Part shown: positions 21,733 through 25,675 of the stretch, one piece after another | How the letters are laid out: each line of letters begins with the position of its first letter | How positions within the stretch are numbered: position 1 is the stretch's first letter | From: Lachnospiraceae bacterium | Lineage (GTDB): Bacteria > Bacillota > Clostridia > Lachnospirales > Lachnospiraceae | Length of the DNA: 25,675 bases | NCBI GenBank assembly: GCA_009774215.1 | Contig: VSNH01000036.1 | Coordinates: 1-25,675, forward strand | Reading direction: 5' to 3' | Position numbers and translations under genes: made by a program | Notes under the pieces: generated by a model | The model's database searches: none | Told to the model about the DNA's origin: nothing | What the model saw: the letters and a program-made list of their open reading frames with translations, nothing else

Positions 21733-22917
21733 TTGCAGGGAAAAAGAAAGCGGATCGTTGTATGGCTTTTGACGGGTATACTTTTAGCGGAGACTTTATT
21801 TACGACTATGACCATACCGGTCAATGCTGCGCCGGAGGTAACTACGCCGTCCTATATTGTGATGGAAGCCTCCACTGGGCAGGTGATCTGTGAGCAGGAT
21901 GCGGATACCAGACGGAGTCCGGCCAGTATCACCAAGATCATGACGCTGCTGATTATCTTTGAGCATTTGAAGAGCGGCAGGATACGTCTGGAGGATGAGG
22001 TAACCACAAGCGCCTACGCGAAATCCATGGGCGGATCGCAGGTGTTTCTGGAGGAGGGAGAGACACAGACGCTCAAGACCATGATTAAATGCATCGCGGT
22101 GGCCAGCGGCAATGACGCAAGTGTGGCGGTGGCGGAGTACATAGCGGGGAGTGAGGGGGAATTTGTGAAGCTGATGAACGAGAAGGCGGAGAGTCTGGGA
22201 ATGCAGAACACGCATTTTGAGGATTGCTGCGGCCTGACGGATTCCGATGACCATTATTCCTCGGCCAAGGATGTGGCGATTATGTCCAGGGAGTTGATTA
22301 CGAAATATCCGGAGGTCTTTGACTATACGACTATCTGGATGGAGGATATCGAGCATGTGACGGCGCAGGGAACGAGCACCTTCACGCTCTCCAGTACCAA
22401 TAAGCTTCTGAAGCAGTACGAGTGGACGACAGGCTTAAAGACCGGCTCCACCTCCAAGGCGCTCTACTGCCTGTCCGCTACGGCGAACAAGGACGGCATG
22501 GAGCTGATCGCGGTGGTGATGGCGGCGCCGGATCCCAAAACCAGATTTCAGGATGCCATGTCGCTGTTAAGCTACGGTTACAGTGTGAGCCAGATGTATA
22601 AGGACGACAACAAGGATCCCCTTCCGGCCCAGAAGGTGGAGGGCGGCATTGAAGATACGGTGAATCTGGTCTATGAAGCGCCTTTCTCCTATCTGGATAC
22701 GGCGGGCAATAATCTGAATGACATTGAGAAGGAGATCAGCCTGCCGGGCGCTGTAACCGCGCCCATAGCGGAGGGGGACGCCGTCGGTGAGGCGGTCTAT
22801 AAACTGAACGGCGCCCGTATCGGCAGTGTGTCCATCCTGGCGGCAAAAGACGTGGAGAAAGCACAGTACAAGGACTATTATAAGAAGGTGTGGGGGCTGT
22901 ACCTGATGAAGCGGTAG
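21733..22917 (+). CDS. D-alanyl-D-alanine carboxypeptidase (serine, S11 family)
   Basis: This 394-residue exported penicillin-binding protein trims the terminal D-Ala from peptidoglycan stem peptides. A signal peptide runs to about residue 32 (VNAA). The three active-site motifs are present and well spaced: SxxK as SITK (Ser65, Lys68), SxN as SGN (125-127) and KTG (236-238). A C-terminal strand domain, typical of the DacB/DacF group, follows, ending KKVWGLYLMKR, which could act as a membrane-associating segment. The start is TTG at 21733: no ATG lies before the signal peptide, and AGGGGTGA precedes the TTG at a suitable distance. It lies upstream of scpA-scpB, an association also seen in other Firmicutes. 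Whether it is the vegetative or sporulation type cannot be judged from this sequence, so no symbol is given. Confidence 0.93.
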   Translation: MQGKRKRIVVWLLTGILLAETLFTTMTIPVNAAPEVTTPSYIVMEASTGQVICEQDADTRRSPASITKIMTLLIIFEHLKSGRIRLEDEVTTSAYAKSMGGSQVFLEEGETQTLKTMIKCIAVASGNDASVAVAEYIAGSEGEFVKLMNEKAESLGMQNTHFEDCCGLTDSDDHYSSAKDVAIMSRELITKYPEVFDYTTIWMEDIEHVTAQGTSTFTLSSTNKLLKQYEWTTGLKTGSTSKALYCLSATANKDGMELIAVVMAAPDPKTRFQDAMSLLSYGYSVSQMYKDDNKDPLPAQKVEGGIEDTVNLVYEAPFSYLDTAGNNLNDIEKEISLPGAVTAPIAEGDAVGEAVYKLNGARIGSVSILAAKDVEKAQYKDYYKKVWGLYLMKR

Positions 22918-22928
22918 AGAAAATGCCG

Positions 22929-23039
22929 GCACAGGACTTTGCACTGTGCTGCAAAGTCCGTAAGAAAATGTAGTGGTTTAAGAGCATCAAGCCATCGCGA
23001 AGCAATTTGGCATGGCTTGATGCAGTACTGCTGAGCGAA
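22929..23039 (+). repeat. Cluster of palindromes after the carboxypeptidase gene
   Basis: GGACTTTGCA (22934-22943) pairs with TGCAAAGTCC (22950-22959). GCACAG (22929-22934) can instead pair with CTGTGC (22944-22949), which excludes the first stem. Next, GCATCAAGCCAT (22984-22995) pairs perfectly with ATGGCTTGATGC (23012-23023). GCAGTACTGC (23022-23031) is self-complementary. No T-run follows. The 233-base gap between the two genes is otherwise without a supported coding region. The cluster resembles dispersed palindromic repeats but no family is recognised. Confidence 0.45.
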
Positions 23040-23150
23040 GCAAAGCAGCACACAGAACAAAAGTTCACAGATTGCGGCGAAACAGGGGGTATGATACAAT
23101 GTTTGGGTGGCTTTTACAGCCAACCACATGATATACGGGCGGGGAGGAAT

Positions 23151-24011
23151 ATGGCGGAAGGTATAGCAGCGGTATTGGCTGCGCTTATATGTATATGTCT
23201 GGCTGTGACAGTTTGGGACAGCAACCGGTTTGTGACGATTGCCTACGAGATCAAATCCGATAAGATTACGAAGCCGTGCAGGCTTGTGCTCCTTGCGGAC
23301 TTACATAACAAGTCCTTTGGAGAGGGAAACGAAAGGCTCCTTGCCGCGATTGACAAGGCTGCGCCGGATGGGATTCTGGTGGCGGGGGACATGCTGACTG
23401 CCATGAGAGGCGCAGACTACAGTCGGGCGCTTTCGCTGATGGAAAAGCTGTCCGCACGATACCGGGTTTATTACGGCATGGGTAACCATGAGTACCGTCT
23501 GGGACTGTATCCTGACGATTACCCGGGGATGTATGAGGGTTATATGTCCGGTCTGAAACGGGCGGGGATTGAGCCGCTCATCAATGAGACGGCCTATCTG
23601 CCGGAGTGCAATATCGCCATCTGCGGCGCACAGATCGACAGGGCGTATTTCAGGCACTTCAGGAGAACCCCCATGGAGACGTCTTATCTGTCAAAGCTTT
23701 TGGGAACGCCGGATGGGGAAATCTTTCAACTGCTGATCGCCCACAACCCGGTGTATTTTGACGCTTACGCCAAGTGGGGCGCGGATCTGGTGGTTTCCGG
23801 GCATGTGCACGGCGGGATTATGAGGCTGCCGGCGCTGGGCGGGGTGCTTTCCCCGGCATTGACCCTGTTTCCCAAGTATGACGGCGGCATGTTTAAGGAA
23901 GATAACAGTACCATGATACTGAGCCGGGGACTGAGCAGTCACACGCCCCCGGTCAGGATTTTTAATCCGGGCGAGTTGATTGTGATTGATTTAAAACCGG
24001 GTAAAGTGTGA
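23151..24011 (+). CDS. Membrane-anchored calcineurin-like metallophosphoesterase
   Basis: This 286-residue protein has one N-terminal membrane helix (about residues 4-22, GIAAVLAALICICLAVTV) followed by a metallophosphoesterase domain. The metal-binding motifs are in the expected order: LADLHN (D-x-H), VAGDML (G-D), GNHE, IAHNP and SGHVHGG. It therefore resembles YkuE/YaeI-type enzymes with a two-metal centre; some relatives act on lipid headgroups such as UDP-diacylglucosamine-like molecules. The start is placed at the ATG at 23151, directly after GGGGAGG and immediately before the helix; the frame runs open for 48 codons upstream through the palindrome cluster without conserved-looking sequence. 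The spacing of the purine site to this ATG is short (about three to four bases). It lies 42 bases before scpA, so may be co-transcribed with it. Confidence 0.88.
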   Translation: MAEGIAAVLAALICICLAVTVWDSNRFVTIAYEIKSDKITKPCRLVLLADLHNKSFGEGNERLLAAIDKAAPDGILVAGDMLTAMRGADYSRALSLMEKLSARYRVYYGMGNHEYRLGLYPDDYPGMYEGYMSGLKRAGIEPLINETAYLPECNIAICGAQIDRAYFRHFRRTPMETSYLSKLLGTPDGEIFQLLIAHNPVYFDAYAKWGADLVVSGHVHGGIMRLPALGGVLSPALTLFPKYDGGMFKEDNSTMILSRGLSSHTPPVRIFNPGELIVIDLKPGKV

Positions 24012-24053
24012 AGGAAAACACTGAGCTCGAATGATATTGAAAGAGGACAGGCT

Positions 24054-24836
24054 ATGGCAATTCCTGTGAAGCTGGAGGTGTTTGAGGGTCCGCTGGATCT
24101 GCTTCTGCACCTGATTGACAAAAATAAAGTGGATATTTATGACATCCCCATCGTGGAGATCACCGAGCAGTATCTGGACTATATTAAGCAGATGGAGACG
24201 GAGGATATGAACGTCATGAGCGAGTTTCTCGTTATGGCGGCCACCCTGATCGACATTAAGTGCCGGATGCTTCTGCCGAAAGAGGTGAACGAGGAGGGGG
24301 AGGAGGAAGACCCCCGGGCGGAGCTGGTGGAGAAGCTTTTGGCATACAAGATGTGCAAGTACATGTCCTACGAGCTGCGTGACCGCATGGTGGACGCGGA
24401 GAGGAATCTCTACAAGAAACCGACACTGCCGGCGGAGGTGGCGCAGTACCGCCAGCCGGTAGACTATGAGGAGCTGATCGGGGATATGACATTACATAAG
24501 CTCCACGAGATATTCAAACAGATGATAAAGCGGCAGGAGGACAAGATCGACCCTGTCAGAAGCACTTTTGGGAAGATTGAGAAGGACGAGATCGATCTGG
24601 ATTTAAAGACCGCCTATGTGGAAGCATACGTGCGCAGCCATAAGACATTCAGTTTTCGAAAGCTGCTTGAAAAGCAGGCCGGCAAGATGGAGATCATCGT
24701 GACCTTCCTTGTGATTTTAGAGATGATTAAGACAGGGCGGATCGGAATCGAGCAGGAGGATACCTTTTCGGATATTATCATTACGGCGCGGGAAAATGCG
24801 GCCAGCGAGCCGCTGCAGCTGACGAGCGTCAGCTGA
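24054..24836 (+). CDS. scpA: Segregation and condensation protein A (kleisin)
   Basis: ScpA is the kleisin subunit of the bacterial SMC-condensin complex, which compacts and separates chromosomes. The 260-residue protein opens with the hallmark FEGPLDLLLHLIDKNKVDIY and continues DIPIVEITEQYLDYIKQM, the N-terminal domain that binds the SMC neck. An acidic linker (NEEGEEEDPRAE, around residues 80-92) leads to the middle region that carries ScpB. The winged-helix C-terminal domain, which binds the SMC head, covers about 185-250 (FRKLLEKQAGK, IVTFLVILEMIKTGRI). Length is normal. scpB follows after a 30-base gap in the conserved pair order. The ATG at 24054 has a weak AGAGGAC site about seven bases upstream. 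Confidence 0.96.
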   Translation: MAIPVKLEVFEGPLDLLLHLIDKNKVDIYDIPIVEITEQYLDYIKQMETEDMNVMSEFLVMAATLIDIKCRMLLPKEVNEEGEEEDPRAELVEKLLAYKMCKYMSYELRDRMVDAERNLYKKPTLPAEVAQYRQPVDYEELIGDMTLHKLHEIFKQMIKRQEDKIDPVRSTFGKIEKDEIDLDLKTAYVEAYVRSHKTFSFRKLLEKQAGKMEIIVTFLVILEMIKTGRIGIEQEDTFSDIIITARENAASEPLQLTSVS

Positions 24837-24866
24837 CGGGGATACACACTTTAAGAGGGGACAGGC

Positions 24867-25436
24867 ATGGAAAAGAAGAAGGCAAAGGCAGTTCTGGAAG
24901 CGATTTTATTTACCATGGGTGATTCGGTGGAGATCGACAGGCTGGCTGCTGTGATCGAAGAGGATAAGGATACCACGAAGAAGCTTCTGGAGGAGATGGC
25001 GGCTGCCTATCAGAAGGCGGACAGAGGGATCGGTCTCACCACCCTGGACAACGCGGTGCAGATGTGCACGAAGAGCGAGCTGTATGAGTATCTGATCAAA
25101 ATTGCGAAAACGCCTAAGAAATTTGTGCTCACGGACACCCTTCTCGAAACACTTTCTATCATTGCTTACAAGCAGCCCATCACCAGGCTGGAGATCGAGA
25201 AGGTGCGGGGCGTAAGTTGTGACCATGCGGTGAACCGGCTTTTGGAGTTTGACCTGATCGCGGAGGTGGGCAGGCTGGACGCGCCGGGGCGGCCGCTTTT
25301 GTTTGGAACGACAGAGCAGTTTCTTCGGAGCTTTGGAGTGAAATCCATCGAGGATCTGCCGGAGCTTTCGGCAGTACAGATCGAGGAGTTTAAGCAGCAG
25401 GCGGAGTCCGAGGTGGAGATGCAGCTGGATATTTAA
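24867..25436 (+). CDS. scpB: Segregation and condensation protein B
   Basis: ScpB forms a dimer of winged-helix proteins that clamps the middle of the ScpA kleisin. The 189-residue product begins KAVLEAILFTMGDSVEIDRL, the usual first winged helix, and contains the diagnostic second-domain stretch LLETLSIIAYKQPITRLEIE, then RGVSCDHAVNRLLEFDLI and GRPLLFGTTEQFLRSFG. These match the family throughout. Length is typical. The start at 24867 follows AGAGGGGACAGGC with a well-placed GGGG. It lies 30 bases after scpA and completes the pair. No gene follows closely: the sequence after the stop is AT-rich and non-coding as far as I can see. Confidence 0.96.
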   Translation: MEKKKAKAVLEAILFTMGDSVEIDRLAAVIEEDKDTTKKLLEEMAAAYQKADRGIGLTTLDNAVQMCTKSELYEYLIKIAKTPKKFVLTDTLLETLSIIAYKQPITRLEIEKVRGVSCDHAVNRLLEFDLIAEVGRLDAPGRPLLFGTTEQFLRSFGVKSIEDLPELSAVQIEEFKQQAESEVEMQLDI

Positions 25437-25675
25437 TGTTTCAAAAAACGCACTAAAGGAATCGGACATTTGTACCGATATATAATTTGTAACTATATTT
25501 TGAATAGCACACATTTCCCTGAATAATTCTGATATCTGTATGAACCGATTGTAAGGAAAGACTGCATGGATGCGGATTTCGTCGGGGGGGGGGGTAAAAT
25601 GCTCTAAGTACAGACAAACATGCTTGCGGCAACCCCGAGCCGACAGCTTGGCATAACCACGAAGGATAAGGCGAA
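25437..25675. other. Non-coding end region with G11 tract
   Basis: No gene is recognised. AT-rich sequence with a weak stem ATCGG/CCGAT (near 25460-25480) follows scpB. A possible promoter, TTGTAC with TATATT 18 bases later, lies near 25473-25500. A run of eleven G's occupies 25584-25594. A short frame, ATG at 25566 behind TAAGGAAAG, enters the tract and stops soon after it. The last ~70 bases are GC-richer and could begin a structured RNA or another gene beyond the window. Confidence 0.4.

Noticed and set aside
23007..23150. 48-codon N-terminal extension of the phosphoesterase
   Set aside because: It reads through palindromes, has no hydrophobic or conserved character, and a ribosome site directly precedes the ATG at 23151.
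1..25675. CRISPR array, rRNA or complete transposable element
   Set aside because: No regularly spaced direct repeats, no rRNA-like segments, and only broken element genes were found on reading both strands.

Overview
The window looks like a chromosomal segment of a Lachnospiraceae-type gut Clostridium (Firmicutes). Three things point there: GC-rich core genes of clostridial type, the order era - yqzL-like - recO - lipoprotein - glycyl-tRNA synthetase - alaS, and small genes of Tn1549/Tn4451-like elements in the first 4.4 kb. The assignment rests on gene order and protein character, not on a database search.

Bases 1-4450 are an AT-richer, decayed mobile island, mostly on the minus strand. 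It holds the first ~31 codons of a serine recombinase, two small transposon-type ORFs, a tyrosine phosphatase, a PAP2-type lipid phosphatase broken by a one-base shift in a T8 run, an aldo/keto reductase with an internal deletion, and a divergent, apparently intact MarR regulator. A perfect 10-bp-arm palindrome lies over the predicted reductase promoter. Beyond a convergent terminator are a TTRAP-like ORF and a scar in which the start of a RepA-type replication protein runs into the tail of another gene. At about 4447 the island abuts a plus-strand fragment of an ABC-transporter ATPase, probably the old chromosomal flank.

Bases 4795-17193 are housekeeping, all on the plus strand: a YlmH-like S4 RNA-binding protein, a 973-residue M16C metallopeptidase, a DUF4349 lipoprotein, era, a yqzL-like small gene, recO, a small lipoprotein, single-chain glycyl-tRNA synthetase and alaS. 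Ribosome assembly, recombination repair and tRNA charging sit side by side. Two intergenic gaps, upstream of the M16C peptidase and of the glycyl-tRNA synthetase, hold two divergent copies of one ~120-nt element with the same predicted fold. This is the most interesting non-coding signal in the window.

Bases 17250-21577 contain two large polytopic membrane proteins that look like GT-C-type or related surface-glycan enzymes, on opposite strands around a compact rpsU (S21) unit with its own promoter and strong terminator. Bases 21733-25436 encode a secreted D-Ala-D-Ala carboxypeptidase (TTG start), a membrane-anchored calcineurin-like phosphoesterase, and the condensin partners ScpA and ScpB. 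The last 240 bases have no recognised gene but carry an 11-G homopolymer.

I saw no rRNA, tRNA, CRISPR array or complete mobile element. No obviously new multi-gene system is evident. The best candidates for something undescribed are the repeated structured element, the other hairpin clusters, and the phosphatase/reductase/MarR cargo cassette.
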